Below, in pieces: positions 1 through 34,678 of a stretch of 35,000 bases of DNA. Both the position numbers and the translations under genes were made by a program. Origin of the DNA: Chondrilla cf. caribensis. Its lineage: Eukaryota; Porifera; Demospongiae; Chondrillida; Chondrillidae. The notes beneath the pieces were generated by a model that saw only the letters and a list, made by a program, of their open reading frames with translations, was not told the origin of the DNA and did not search any database. The first letter of the stretch is position 1; each line of letters begins with the position of its first letter. The stretch lies in NCBI GenBank assembly GCA_964020155.1, contig OZ026563.1, positions 1,388,824 to 1,423,823 on the forward strand, read 5' to 3'.

Positions 1-4940
<4,940 letters not shown>

Positions 4941-5074
4941 TTTGTTCCCTTACTTTAGTCTCGTCTATAATATAGGAATAATAACCGTATATCATAATAT
5001 AAACTGCCACTGATAGTTATATTCAATATTAATTCATTAGTCATTAGTAAGTGTATACTTCAGTGAGCATATCC
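4941..5074. promoter_or_regulatory. Putative bidirectional promoter VPS52/anmK
   Basis: Only 134 bp separate the divergent start codons of VPS52 (4940, minus) and the AnmK homologue (5075, plus). The interval is AT-rich, including TATAATATAGGAATAATAACC. Both 5' UTRs and the core promoter must fit here unless there are upstream non-coding exons. No specific factor site is claimed. Confidence 0.6.
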
Positions 5075-9250
<4,176 letters not shown>

Positions 9251-9265
9251 CCTGCAGAGGCGAAC

Positions 9266-9325
9266 ATGGCAGCGTTGAGTTCGAATATGCGAACAATTAC
9301 AACTTGGATTTTATCGTCTGCGTAG
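9266..9325 (+). promoter_or_regulatory. Possible short upstream ORF / 5' leader of tetraspan A
   Basis: Only 145 bp separate the anmK stop (9250) and the tetraspan A start (9396). A 19-codon ORF beginning ATGGCAGCGTTG lies in this gap; its start context resembles that of the main ATG (ATGGCAGCGAGC). If the transcription start is upstream it could act as a uORF. Weak evidence. Confidence 0.3.
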
Positions 9326-9395
9326 GACTGACGTACAGTTATTTTTGATACAATTTGGTCATGTCCACTTTATTGTGTGTCTTTGATTCGGAATT

Positions 9396-10488
9396 ATGGC
9401 AGCGAGCGATACGAGTCGCCTGGAAATACAGAACGAGGTCTTCGCGAGCATGACTCCCGGAGAAGCGATCGAAGCTGCTCTAGCGGAGCTGGAAGAAGAG
9501 GAGAGCGAACAGAACCAAAGCACATATGGAGGCGAACAGGAGGCAGAAGGCAATGACGAAGACGGTATAAGACTAAATTACCAAGGTAAAGAGGTTGTGA
9601 TTTAATTACAGTCGAATCCAGCTTGCTATATTAATTTTAGCGGCGTGTGTAAAGGAGTTTAATCATTTCTATTGCAGTAGAGAACAATGGAAGAGCCTGC
9701 CAGGACACATACGCGTCTGCACCGAAGATTCCCGCGGAACTGCCGCGCTTCAAACTTTTCCAACCGGTTGGTTAATCCATAGTTACTGTAACTATAGTTA
9801 CTACAACCGTAGTTACTGAGTGCACCCACTAGTACACCCAACAGGCCATAGGGTCTATTGTTTTGTTTATATACCACTGCACACCTTCCAACAGTGTAGG
9901 TACAGTATGTGTAGAGTCTGTAACATAATCCAACAGCACCTATGTACCTATGTACATATCAGTGTCAAGTTTTCAGTTGTATTAAATTCTTGTTAATCTG
10001 TCACAATTTTTTCCCCAAAAATATGGTGGATTAATAAATTTGACAAATATTCAATTAGATTTGGTTTGGTGTGTGCTTGTGCACACACAAAATGGTTCTC
10101 AATGTTCAATGTAGTCATTATGAGCCATTTGTGTCTCTCTGCAGTGGTTGCTGATAACATCACTGGTGTACTTTTTAGCACTGGTTCTTGGAGGCGTATC
10201 CGTCTTCACAGACAGCTGGGCACGCCTACAAAACATTCACATTGGTTTGTTTGCATCCTGTAATGTGACCACAGGGGTGTGTGTGTGGAATGGCATGTTG
10301 GAGTGCAGTGAGAATGTCACAGAATGCCAATATAGTGAGTTTGTTGATGCTCTGATGGCACCCACTGTTTAACACACATATATTACATGCACGCAAACAT
10401 ACATATAGTACACACTTGTGCATGTCGGTACACCAAGCACACACCAAAACACACATATATGCATTCACTTGCATGCACACAGATATTA

Positions 10489-10527
<39 letters not shown>

Positions 10528-11522
10528 CACGTGCGCACACATACACATCACGTGCATACAGACATATAGTACACTCTCACATTGACTCACATTATACACA
10601 CACATGTACACATATGCACATGTACATGTACATATTCACACATACCTGAGTGCACCAACACATGTACACATTTCCTCATTGAAGTCTACATCTTTGAGTT
10701 TTTCTCTTTCTTACAATGTACAGCTAAGAATGAACTGATCACTATATCCATCCTAGGACTACTAGGATTCACTCTTCTTATTTTCGGTTTTATCTCTGTA
10801 TTGTTTGGATGGACTTTCTGGTTCCTAACTTACCTAGGTTCAATGGTGGCCTTTGCATCAGGTTTGTTGTAATCCTTGTCTTGAAATGAAGGGTTGTGTG
10901 TGTGTGTGTGTGCGTGTGTCTTGAAATGAAGGGTTGTGTGTGTATGTGTGTGTGTGTCTTGAAATGAAGGGTTGTGTGTGTATGTGTGTGTGTGTGTGTG
11001 TGTGCGTGCATGCGTGCGTGCGTGCGTGCGTGCGTGTGTGTGTATGCACGTGTTTGTAAGTGTATACTAGTGTGTACAAGACTATATCATTCACTATAAT
11101 ATTGATATATGGAAGAAGGACTCCAGGTTGAAATGTTCAATCTTGGATTGTGACTGAGAATATTGGACCTTTGTATTGTTATGCTGCGGCTCAATTAACC
11201 TAGTACAACCATCACAAACACAGTAACCAACACAGTAACCACCCCTTACGACTTCACTACACACGTCCTATAGGATTTCATCATGTACCGCAGCTCTGTT
11301 CTCTTTCTCACAGGGCTGGTCTACTTTGTGGCTATTTTAATGTTTGCGGCCATTGATCTGGACAACATCACCCTGCTGTCCTCCAAACCAACCCAGCACT
11401 ACTCCTTCGGACTGGGGGTGGTCACTCTAGTCTTGGCGTGGATTTCCGGGGGAATAGCTCTCCAAGCACTTCGGTGGCAACACAAGAACCTGGACATCAA
11501 AGGCTTTCAACTGAAGAGATGA
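9396..11522 (+). CDS. Tetraspan A, claudin/PMP22-superfamily-like membrane protein
   Basis: Exons: 9396-9585, 9678-9766, 10145-10334, 10724-10861, 11314-11522 (816 nt, 271 residues), all GT-AG with consistent phase. The first ~90 residues are a soluble acidic segment (AALAELEEEESEQNQ) and probably cytosolic. Four hydrophobic segments follow: WLLITSLVYFLALVLGGVSV, ITISILGLLGFTLLIFGFIS, a long third one across FWFLTYLGSMVAFASG and LVYFVAILMFAAI, and FGLGVVTLVLAWISGGIALQ. The first extracellular loop has GLFASC, VCVWNGMLEC and TECQ, resembling the GLW-C-C loop of claudins. The C-terminal tail is short and basic (RWQHKNLDIKGF). For exon 5 the acceptor TTCTCTTTCTCACAG (start 11314) keeps frame; the AG at 11273 does not. 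The CAG/TAG tandem acceptor at 9676-9680 could add or omit one Val. Exact subfamily is unresolved. Confidence 0.78.
10491..10526. repeat. (AC)n microsatellite
   Basis: AC tract within intron 3 of tetraspan A, about 200 nt before the acceptor at 10723, inside a wider AC/AT-rich stretch (10375-10650). Confidence 0.88.
10876..11046 (+). repeat. 40-bp tandem repeat plus GT microsatellite after tetraspan A exon 4
   Basis: GTCTTGAAATGAAGGGTTGT followed by GT repeats occurs three times in tandem at roughly 40-bp spacing, then runs into GTGCGTGC repeats. It starts about 15 nt after the exon 4 donor at 10862, again GT on the sense strand next to a donor. Confidence 0.88.
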
Positions 11523-11539
11523 TACATTTCCATTTCATA

Positions 11540-11645
<106 letters not shown>

Positions 11646-12041
11646 TCCATGTAAAAATGTAAAAGGTGGTACACATGACATGTCACATGACTGTCATGCC
11701 ATTCTGCTTGTATACATTTGCTTACATGTTTATTCCATGTTTCCACTCAGACCTTGCATGCACAATAGAAGAATTTCAACCTCACTATTCATGCATAAGT
11801 TATGTGATATTGTTGCAATTTCCAATTTGTAAAATATCAGATTGAATTGTTGCATAACCGGATCTACCACTAATTCCCTGGATACACTAGAGTGCCAAAA
11901 TGGTAAAATTATAAATCGTTGTTGAAAACTTAACACCAGTACAACTGGGCCTGGGTATACGTATATTGACTGCTTTAAGATGTCATGAATGATGGATGAA
12001 CACACAAAACAGATATACATGTATCACAATTTACATACAAA

Positions 12042-12044
<3 letters not shown>

Positions 12045-12079
<35 letters not shown>

Positions 12080-12090
12080 ACACACACACC
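12045..12090. repeat. (AC)n microsatellite
   Basis: AC tract with one AT step between tetraspan A and tetraspan B. In the flanking sequence 11650-12430 I see nothing else. Confidence 0.88.
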
Positions 12091-12519
12091 ATGCATGCAC
12101 ATGAACCACACCACATGATACGTGCATGTACACGCACACAATATACATGCTCGCATATAAGCCATACATGTAACACCTCCCTAAAAGACAATTTTGATCA
12201 AGCGTTACAATTATAGTTGTGTGAAAGGTCAATTTGATGATTTGTGTTACAAAGGAGTAGTACCTCCCTACTTGGTAAGCGAACCGTGATCTATGACAAC
12301 AAAGTATCGTGTCAAACAGTTTGAAGTTTAGTGAGTATCTTAGGGTGATATACGTATACAATTGTACTTTGTAAAAACAGTTATGAGCAAACAAGTCTTT
12401 AGAATGACCTATAGCAAATGTGGATTGGATCAACCAAATGGCTGAACAACAAAACGCAGCTGCTACTTCTAGGACTGGTGCATGTTTGTGTGGGGGAATC
12501 CAAAGGAGGTATGGAATTC

Positions 12520-12705
12520 GATTTCCAGACTAAATCCTATGTTGGACCAAGGTTCCACTTCCAGACTGAATCTAATGATTGGCCAGGATTTGACTTCCAC
12601 ACTGAATTTAATGGTGGGCCAAGGTTCCACTTCCAGACTGAATCCAATGATTGGCCAGGATTTGACTTCCAGACTGAATTTAATGGTGGACCGGGACTCA
12701 ACTTC
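12520..12705. repeat. 30-bp minisatellite, open in several frames
   Basis: Six or so units resembling GACTTCCAGACTGAATTTAA TGGTGGACCA, arranged as a 60-bp higher-order pair (ATGATTGGCCAGGA alternating with ATGGTGGGCCAAGG). Because the unit is a multiple of three, frames on both strands stay open. See the rejected list and findings for the coding possibility. Confidence 0.85.
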
Positions 12706-13276
12706 ATCCATTCTGATGTCATGATCCATCATGTTTGTCCATGTGTATAATATGAATGTGTGTAGATGCATGCACAAATATACATGCATATTTGCTCTTA
12801 TAAAAATCAATGGTTAGATAGTGTGTGAATCACCACACCCATGGTACAGAATAGCATTTGTTCCCATTAGATGTGACAAATCACCAGGTATTTATATTGT
12901 GTAATTGAGCAGTGTTGTATAAACCAATCCTCTTACTCAATGTATCATGATGTGTTTGGAATTGGCATGGAGTTGCATGTGGTTCACACTTTGAACCATC
13001 TCAAATGGGAATGGGAGTGGGGATCTACCTTACCTTCATTCCAACATCCTTAACTGCACCACAGTTACATGTTGTACATTCTTCTCGCATTCCAACTGGT
13101 GATAAGCACAGTACACCCCAGCACTTGACCACATTCCAAAGGGTGAAATCTAACTCCACAGGAAAGACAGTTAAAGGGTCAACTCAGGTAGATCTCTGCA
13201 GTTAGTCTGAGGAGAAAGGGATATTTGCCAACAAAACCTTTCATTTCTTCGAATTACTCTTATCTAAATCTTTTCT

Positions 13277-13421
13277 GTGAAGACCAGGGGGAGAATGGGT
13301 GCATCATTGAAGGATCATTTGTGGCAGCCTGTGAGTCCAATGGTTACAGTAACCGTGTTCTTATGTTCACAATGTCCTTTATTGTTTGTATTACACTTAT
13401 GCTGTGTGCTGTTATGTACGT
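13277..13421 (+). pseudogene. Possible relic extracellular-loop exon of a third tetraspan copy
   Basis: The frame GENGCIIEGSFVAACESNGY recalls the loop of tetraspan A (GVCVWNGMLECSENVTECQY) and B (TGCVETGFVQCPSNVDC): a Cys, a Gly four residues on, then another Cys. It is followed without an intron by a hydrophobic stretch (VLMFTMSFIVCITLMLCAVM). No matching TM1 exon is found beside it, so it looks like a decayed copy, or chance. Confidence 0.3.
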
Positions 13422-13849
13422 ACACATTGTATGCGGGGGGATGTATGCACAGAGTTTGACAAATATAGTGCAACCTCTTTGGATGATCCCTGTCTAAGAA
13501 ACCATTTGCCTATTGTAGCCAGTGCTTCCCTCAACTCTCCTCTTGTAAGAAGCCTCTCCGATCTTTCTTCCTGTAACCAGCCTCTCTCTTTCTCCTAGAT
13601 CCAAAAGGGGTTTCAATACTGCTCTTAGCTTACCCATGTCTGCTTTTGTACAGTCTCTAGGTTGATTCCCAAGAGTGTCCCTTGCTATAATATATCCAAA
13701 TTCAGCTGTACTTTAGGGACAAATACTTTTGGACTTTTAACTTTCTTACAATTATTGAAGTTGGATTCACCTCAGGCCATATGACTCATCTACATGTACA
13801 TTAACCAAAATAATCCAATTGTGTCATTATGGTACATTGTGTAGCTGAG

Positions 13850-14130
13850 TCTTGTGTGTGAGGTGTGGGGCATGACTATATACTCAGTATGCCACCAACC
13901 CAACACACCTGACCACTGCAAATGGTGCCTCACCATCCCTAACTTCACTCTACATGCCTCACCATCCCTAACTTCACTCTACATCCTCACCTTCACAGGC
14001 CTCACCCTCACAACCATCACACACCTCACCTTCACAAAACTCACCATCACAACTATCCCTTCACACTCCTCACTTTCACAGAATTCACGATCCTAAACTT
14101 CATCTCCACACACCCTCAATCCTTTTCAGA
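13850..14130. repeat. Degenerate CTCACC/CATCACAAC-rich simple sequence
   Basis: Imperfect pyrimidine-rich repeats such as CTCACCATCCCTAACTTCAC (twice, 36 nt apart) and later CACC(A/T)TCACA runs. It lies just before the TM1 exon of tetraspan B and may serve as an extended polypyrimidine region. Confidence 0.55.
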
Positions 14131-14186
14131 CTCCCTTAGCCTACATGCCACATTGTCATCTCACCTTGATCTCCTCTTTCCTTCAG

Positions 14187-16181
14187 TGGCTCATAGTCAC
14201 ACTAGCATTATATGCTTTGGTACTGACCACTGGTGGTCTTTCTATATTCTTGGATGACTGGGCTAGGAGAGGACGTGATGACAGAATAGGACTCCTCAAC
14301 ACTTGTACAATAGTGAGTTATTCTTTTTCATAGTACTGTGTGTGTGTGTGTGTGTGCGTGTGTGCGTGTGTGTGTGCGTGCGTGTGTGTGTGTGTGTATG
14401 TGTGTGTGTGTATGTGTGTGTGTGTGTTCACATGTTGGGTTACATAACTCACTGTGGGTGGATGGATTAAGCAAAGCTTACACCACACCTTATTCCAGTA
14501 GCCTGTCTTACTGTCTGTATTGCTATGCTCCTTGTAGACTGGATGTGTAGAGACAGGGTTTGTACAGTGTCCAAGCAATGTGGATTGTCGTTTTGGTGAG
14601 TATCAAATGACACTCCATCTCTGACACCCATATGTAGTGTTGTGTGTACATTCACTTTCAGTATGAAGATGGTGGGCTATGATTAAAACTGTGAGCCTGT
14701 CCATAGATACCCTGTTTGTCAAGGGCAACATCTTTCCTTCTGCATCAAAGTTCCTAATGTTTCTGGTATACAACACCTCTGTGTTGATCTGTGTTCTCAA
14801 TATGGCCTTGTATCCAGTTAGGTTTTTGCTCACTAAGCCACTTGATCTGGGTCCATCCGAGCCAGTATATTCCCAGCGATATCACCTTATGCAGTACAAC
14901 TGGAGTACCTACAGTACTACATTGTATACTGCAAGGGAACTGGCACCATCCTCCATGTAGTGTTGTGTTTTTAAAGGACTTCTGTCACGGTGGGGGTCCA
15001 GATATTATGGCCATATATTCCAAGCATAGGATATAGCTTTAACTGTCTATAGATCGATGGGAACTGATGTTAAGGAGACACTATACAGGGATTCATTATC
15101 AGCTCTATTGCTGTAGATTACCATATGGAGGGCATACAGTGATGACTGTTACAACTCTTATCTACCCATTCAATACATGATTTGAGATGTGTGCGTGTTA
15201 AAGGGAGTTGATTTGTCTTCAAAGCTACAACATCACTACACACTCCCGCACTTTGCATGTGAATGTTTGAACATCCGTCTTGATGTCCTGGCATTGCTAA
15301 GGGAATCTATTACTTCATTATTTCAGTTGGTGAAGTGATAAGATACACATTCTTCAACTACCTCCAATTCTTAGATAGCCTAAATAAGCTGTTACTAAGA
15401 ATAGACCCTGCATACCAATTTGAATCTTTGTTACTAAGTATCTGTTGCCATGGCAATGCTGTAATGTGATCCATATTCTAATGGAATGTGAGGAATATGG
15501 TTACCTCGTTACAAAAAAATGTACCTTGTTTTATGCTCCTTCTCACAGTCAAAGATCGCATCCAGGCAGTGGCTGTCTTCATGTTGACCGCTTTCGTTCT
15601 CAACATATTTGGATTTCTCGTGAGCATCCCGTTCCTTCTCGGTAGATGGATAACTTGGTTCGGGATGTCAATTGCCATCATATCAGGTACTGTGGGCGTG
15701 TGGGTCATTGTTTACATGTAAACCACTGTTCGCATGTGTATTACTGCTTGAATACATGTGGGTTGTTACATGTAGGTTCCTGTTTGCACGTGGGTGACTG
15801 TTTAAACATGCATTCATTATTAGAATGTATGTACGTAGGTCTTGTGGGAATTTGCTATGCATAAGCCTTGTCAGGTCATTCCCAGTAGGAAAGGCTTGAG
15901 TTGAGACAATCCAACAGTTGTTGTGACAAAACTACTTCCTGTCTCCATCACAATTGTGGATGTTGCTATGACATGACTATTCCCTATCCTCATCACCTCG
16001 ACAATACGTAGTTACAGCATCAAATATATGCTAAATTCCTCCACAACTGTGAGAACCCTCTAAACATGTATAATTTTGTATAATGTATTGCATATAACAT
16101 GGCAGCCTACGTACAGTGTCAGTCACCTTCATTGATACTTACCGTCTCACAGTAAGACTTTCTCATTTACATGTAATCTTA

Positions 16182-16262
<81 letters not shown>

Positions 16263-16638
16263 CACACACACTCACTCACTCACTCACACACATACAAACT
16301 CATTCACACCCACAAAGTCTTTCACTTGTCTAAAATTTCCATCTCACTTGCACTAACTCCCTCTCTCACACACACACACATACAAAGTCTTTCACTACAC
16401 AAACTCTCTCCCTCCCACAGGTGTTCTCCACTTTATGGCCATGTGCATTTTCCTGAGTGTCAGACGTAACTACTTTGAACCAGAAAACAACCAAACTCTG
16501 TTTGAGCTGTCCTCTGGTTTTGGACTGTGTGTGGTTTCTTGGGTGCTCGCGGTCGCCATAGCAGTGGTGGCCTTCCTAGCCTGGAGGTGGCAAGCGAAGA
16601 AACTCTTGAATGGGAAGTTTTGCAAATTCCTCTGCTGA
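14187..16638 (+). CDS. Tetraspan B, tandem paralogue of tetraspan A (5' end unresolved)
   Basis: Supported exons: 14187-14312, 14538-14595, 15549-15686, 16421-16638 (540 nt, 179 residues plus stop), GT-AG and phase-consistent. TM1 is WLIVTLALYALVLTTGGLSI, then the loop IGLLNTC / TGCVETGFVQCPSNVDC, TM2 AVAVFMLTAFVLNIFGFLVS, TM3 ITWFGMSIAIISGVLHFMAM, TM4 GFGLCVVSWVLAVAIAVVAF and the tail AWRWQAKKLLNGKFCKFLC. The TM2/TM3 exon is exactly 138 nt, as in tetraspan A, and flanking phases match. The TM1 exon starts with Trp right after the splice in both, and the tail motif RWQxKxL is shared. The difference is an intron inside the first loop (14313-14537) absent from A. No confident exon 1 was found. 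Same topology and presumed membrane role as A. Confidence 0.75.
14338..14427. repeat. (GT)n microsatellite near tetraspan B donor
   Basis: GT repeat with GC and AT steps, sense strand, starting about 25 nt after the donor at 14313. Confidence 0.9.
14596..15548. other. Tetraspan B intron without recognised elements
   Basis: Between the loop exon and the TM2/TM3 exon. Two short open frames (14679-14960 and 14791-15036) show no family resemblance and no splice-compatible role. I see no repeats or RNA genes. Confidence 0.55.
16183..16385. repeat. (AC)n microsatellite and AC-rich tract before tetraspan B last acceptor
   Basis: Pure AC from 16183 to about 16260, then CACTCACT and CACACACA pieces to 16380. 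AC on the sense strand, upstream of the acceptor at 16420 (CTCTCTCCCTCCCACAG). Confidence 0.9.
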
Positions 16639-17017
16639 AGCATGGAGCTTTTCAATTTGGTAGACTACACCCTTTTATATAAACGTCAACATGTATATAA
16701 CTCACATAATTAGACATTACATTCGATCATGCAATACATAAAGAGATTAAGCACATTAATTTGGTAATGTTGGTATATATACTGTATATACAATGCACAT
16801 ATATACACACAACCATCATGTACTATAGATATATTATTACTTGATTTTGCATAAATTGTACAAATTATTGAAAAAAAATTTGTTGTTACAAATAATATTG
16901 TTGTATTGTGTATATATACAGTACATATTTTACATTATATACACATATACATACATTAAAATATGTGAATAAATTTGCCATGTTTACAAATATATGCCCA
17001 ATGTTTGTTTGGTACTA

Positions 17018-17193
17018 CAGTAGAACCTCTATTAAAGGACACCATAGAAAATTCCTCCCTGCAAAGGACACTTTCTTAGGCACCAAAAATAGATTTCCTA
17101 TAGTGCTAATCCATTATCACCTTTCAAGGTGGACAACCTCTCTACAGTGGACAAATTAGCTGGTCCCAACGTGTCCTTTAAGAGGTTCCACTG
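17018..17193. mobile_element. TA-flanked MITE, copy 3
   Basis: A 176-bp element: CAGTAGAACCTCTATTAAAG at the left end, TCCTTTAAGAGGTTCCACTG at the right, flanked by TA. It has the best-preserved inverted ends of the three copies. Located between the convergent tetraspan B and AK5 genes. Confidence 0.88.
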
Positions 17194-17360
17194 TATAACG
17201 TAGTTCAATCGGCCAGAGTGGACATTAAACTCCGTGAAGGCTGAGACCTATTACATTATAGCAGCTCTTGATGATATGAGAGCAGTGAACTAAATTATGT
17301 GAATTAATTGAAGATTGTAGGGATACTATAAGCAATAGTTATGAGTGAGAATGTTATAAC

Positions 17361-17838
<478 letters not shown>

Positions 17839-17841
<3 letters not shown>

Positions 17842-18593
17842 CTATCATTTGTTCACAAGAGCAATTTTATATTTGATATTGTCTCTGACCTAAAAATGTG
17901 CAATAGACATACTGTTAACATGCGGGTCATCACTAGTACTTGCACGTGAGTCACTCTTATAGGTGGTCCATTTGCATACAAATAGCTGTTCACAATTGTA
18001 CATATGTAACATATTTCAAATCCACACACAAATGTGGTCAACTCATTATTATTCTCATATTAACTCCAAACACATGCATGTCTGCTGTGATCATGTCAGC
18101 TACTGCTCACACACAAGTCACTATTCGTGTGCACACACGTCCTTGTTTGCCTTAAATTCCAGTTGTTGCTAACATGTGACATATTATTTCAAATCTGAGC
18201 ACAATGTTGTCAATTCTCACGCTCGAGATCAGTCCGGATGCATGCACGCTAGCTGAATACCTCTGTAAGTCAATATAGGCATGATCCTATACGATGGTAA
18301 CCTCAAAAGGATGGTTTAATGTGGTCAATAAAAGAAGCGTACAATATCGGATATTTTCATATAAAATATTACAATAATACCTTTAAATAAAGAACTGTAC
18401 ATAATACTTAGGTCTTTGGGGGTAATTAATTGCTGCGATACAAAATTGTGGGTAAATAATCTTAAAATTATCACATGGGTACTCTGATAAGTTGTCCACA
18501 ATGTGTACATTCTTGTTAGATGTGATGGGGAGGGATTTGAAACATGTGTGAATGGAAATTGAAACGGAAGTGGAAACTGAAAATCGCTCTCAT
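17839..18593. other. Intergenic, 3' flank of AK5
   Basis: AT-rich sequence between the composite microsatellite and the AK5 stop codon at 18594. I see no gene or repeat; part is presumably the AK5 3' UTR. Confidence 0.55.
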
Positions 18594-28425
<9,832 letters not shown>

Positions 28426-28630
28426 TGAACTTGCAGAACGATGAGGATAGGAGAAATGAGCCACGCCACCCAAGTCGACCAAGAAAACTAACAAAGCCGA
28501 CCTACCGGGATCCTGTCACGTGCAGGTCAGCTGAGAGGGAGTGCTGCTGACACTCGATAATGAGATTCATGATGGACCACCCAAAGCAGCTCGCCTCGGA
28601 TGACTGGAGTAATCCTTCGCAGCTTGGAGG
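28426..28630. promoter_or_regulatory. Putative bidirectional promoter AK5/condensation-like gene
   Basis: 205 bp between divergent start codons (AK5 at 28425 minus, condensation-like protein at 28631 plus). GC content is higher than in flanking introns. No TATA box or specific site is claimed. Confidence 0.55.
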
Positions 28631-32993
<4,363 letters not shown>

Positions 32994-33335
32994 TGAGTAT
33001 CGCATGCACCTGAAGGCTATGTTGCTTGTAATTGCTATACTAGCTAGATGAAAGTTTTTGCTGCTGCTGGTGTTTTTCTTCATATAGTAATATTTTTGGT
33101 GTATTCATGTCATTTTTTATGCACAGTGATTTTTAAACAATATACAATCCCAATTTATATTTATTCTATATACATGTATATATTTATACCATGTATTTAT
33201 ATCATTTTCTGTATTATATAATCCATGTATTTATTCTTGTATTTCACAACATGTATTCATATATAATATATGGTAATATATGAATGTAATAATTTAAATA
33301 TATATGAGATAATCAGTGGAGTTTAATTTAGATAA
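32994..33335. other. AT-rich 3' flank of condensation-like gene
   Basis: AT-rich sequence with TGTATTTAT-type runs after the stop codon; presumably 3' UTR and spacer. No gene seen. Confidence 0.55.
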
Positions 33336-33813
33336 GTAGGCGTGTCAACCAGCTATTTCTACCAGACCTAGCTTATAGCATGAAATAAACTTTGAAAGAA
33401 TTCCCATGTCAATACTTGGCCCGTAACCTTAGCTACATTCTGAGGTGCTTAATATTTTTTCAATGTATGGGAGAGAATAGGAGAAATAATCGCTAAGCAC
33501 CTTCTTGCATACACCATGGAAGAGTGGGCGTGTCAACCTGATATTTGTACCAGACCTAGCTTATAGCATGACCTAACTTCTGAAACAGTTCCCATATCAC
33601 TACGTGGCTTGTAACCTTAGCTACCTTCGGAGGTGCTTAATATTTTTTCAATGTATGGGAGAGAATAGGAGAAATAATTGTTAATCACCTTCTTGCATAA
33701 ATCATGGGAGAGTATGCATGTCAACCTGTATTTTTTACCAGACCTAGCTAATGGCAGGAACAAAATTCTGAAACAATTCTCATGTCAGTATGTGGCTCAT
33801 TACCTTATCTATT
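33336..33813. repeat. 188-bp tandem repeat, about 2.5 copies
   Basis: GTCAACC recurs at 33344, 33532 and 33720 (period 188). Shared blocks include ACCAGACCTAGCTTATAGCA and CAATGTATGGGAGAGAATAG. The third copy decays near 33813. It lies between the convergent condensation-like and XAB2 genes and contains an AATAAA at about 33385, possibly a polyadenylation signal. Confidence 0.88.
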
Positions 33814-33968
33814 TATTCTTATATACATATTATTATTTATATATATTATATTATTATTGTATAAAGGATAGTATTATTATTAATTTTTCACAATATACTA
33901 TTAAATCATACAATATGACATCATTGTGTGTAAGAAATGATTGTACTAGCACGAGTTGTAAGCATTGA

Positions 33969-34291
33969 TCATATCTGTTGTTTTTTGGCAAATCTAGCCT
34001 TTGCTCCCAAGACCTCAGTGGTGTTCTCCTCCGACAGGCTTCCAAAAACTTGCTTAGGAATGTTCTGTTCCACCAGTTGGACTTCTGTGCACACAGTATG
34101 TTGCATGGTACATGACAGGGGTTGGACTCAGATTAGTGGTCCTTATGCACTGTATGTACTGTACATGCATGGAATACATGCAAGTGTTGGGTACAAACGT
34201 GTACTTACATGCGTGTACACACACAAACACACACACACACACATACATACAGTACAAACAGTACACACCAACATATTCGCATATACACATG

Positions 34292-34338
<47 letters not shown>

Positions 34339-34617
34339 TCAACACCATCACCCTCCTCTTCTCCTTCATCATCTAATTCTATCTCATCGGGGTTATTCTC
34401 AGCCTTGACCAAAGCCTCCATTTCTTCGTTAGCGTCTACACTCCTGAACAATATCAACAGAACAAAATAGGTATTAACATCTATCTGCAGTGGACACTTT
34501 ACATGTCACTATGATACTCTACAATGGAACAATACAGAACATGCATGGAAACCCCAGTAATTGATGTGTGTACATGCACGTACACAGAGACATTAATACA
34601 CACAAATTCACGCGCAG

Positions 34618-34678
<61 letters not shown>

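Larger units (their letters stand above)
12438..13647 (+). other. Candidate 5' coding exons of tetraspan B (tentative)
   Basis: One phase-compatible model uses 12438-12508 (MAEQQNAAATSRTG..., donor GTATGG) and 13599-13647 (acceptor after CCTCTCTCTTTCTCCTAG, ending MSAF, donor GTACAG), totalling 40 codons in phase with the TM1 exon at 14187. It mirrors tetraspan A, where two soluble exons precede TM1, but there is no convincing sequence match between them. A start at the ATG within the second exon is equally possible. Confidence 0.25.

Noticed and set aside
11274..11313. Acceptor at 11272-11273 and a Met at 11283 as start of the last tetraspan A exon
   Set aside because: That acceptor breaks phase with the preceding exon. 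The acceptor at 11312-11313 keeps frame and has a better pyrimidine tract.
12418..12750. Confident call of a secreted repeat protein
   Set aside because: The 30-bp minisatellite keeps frames open on both strands by arithmetic, so openness is not evidence of coding. Kept only as a low-interest finding.
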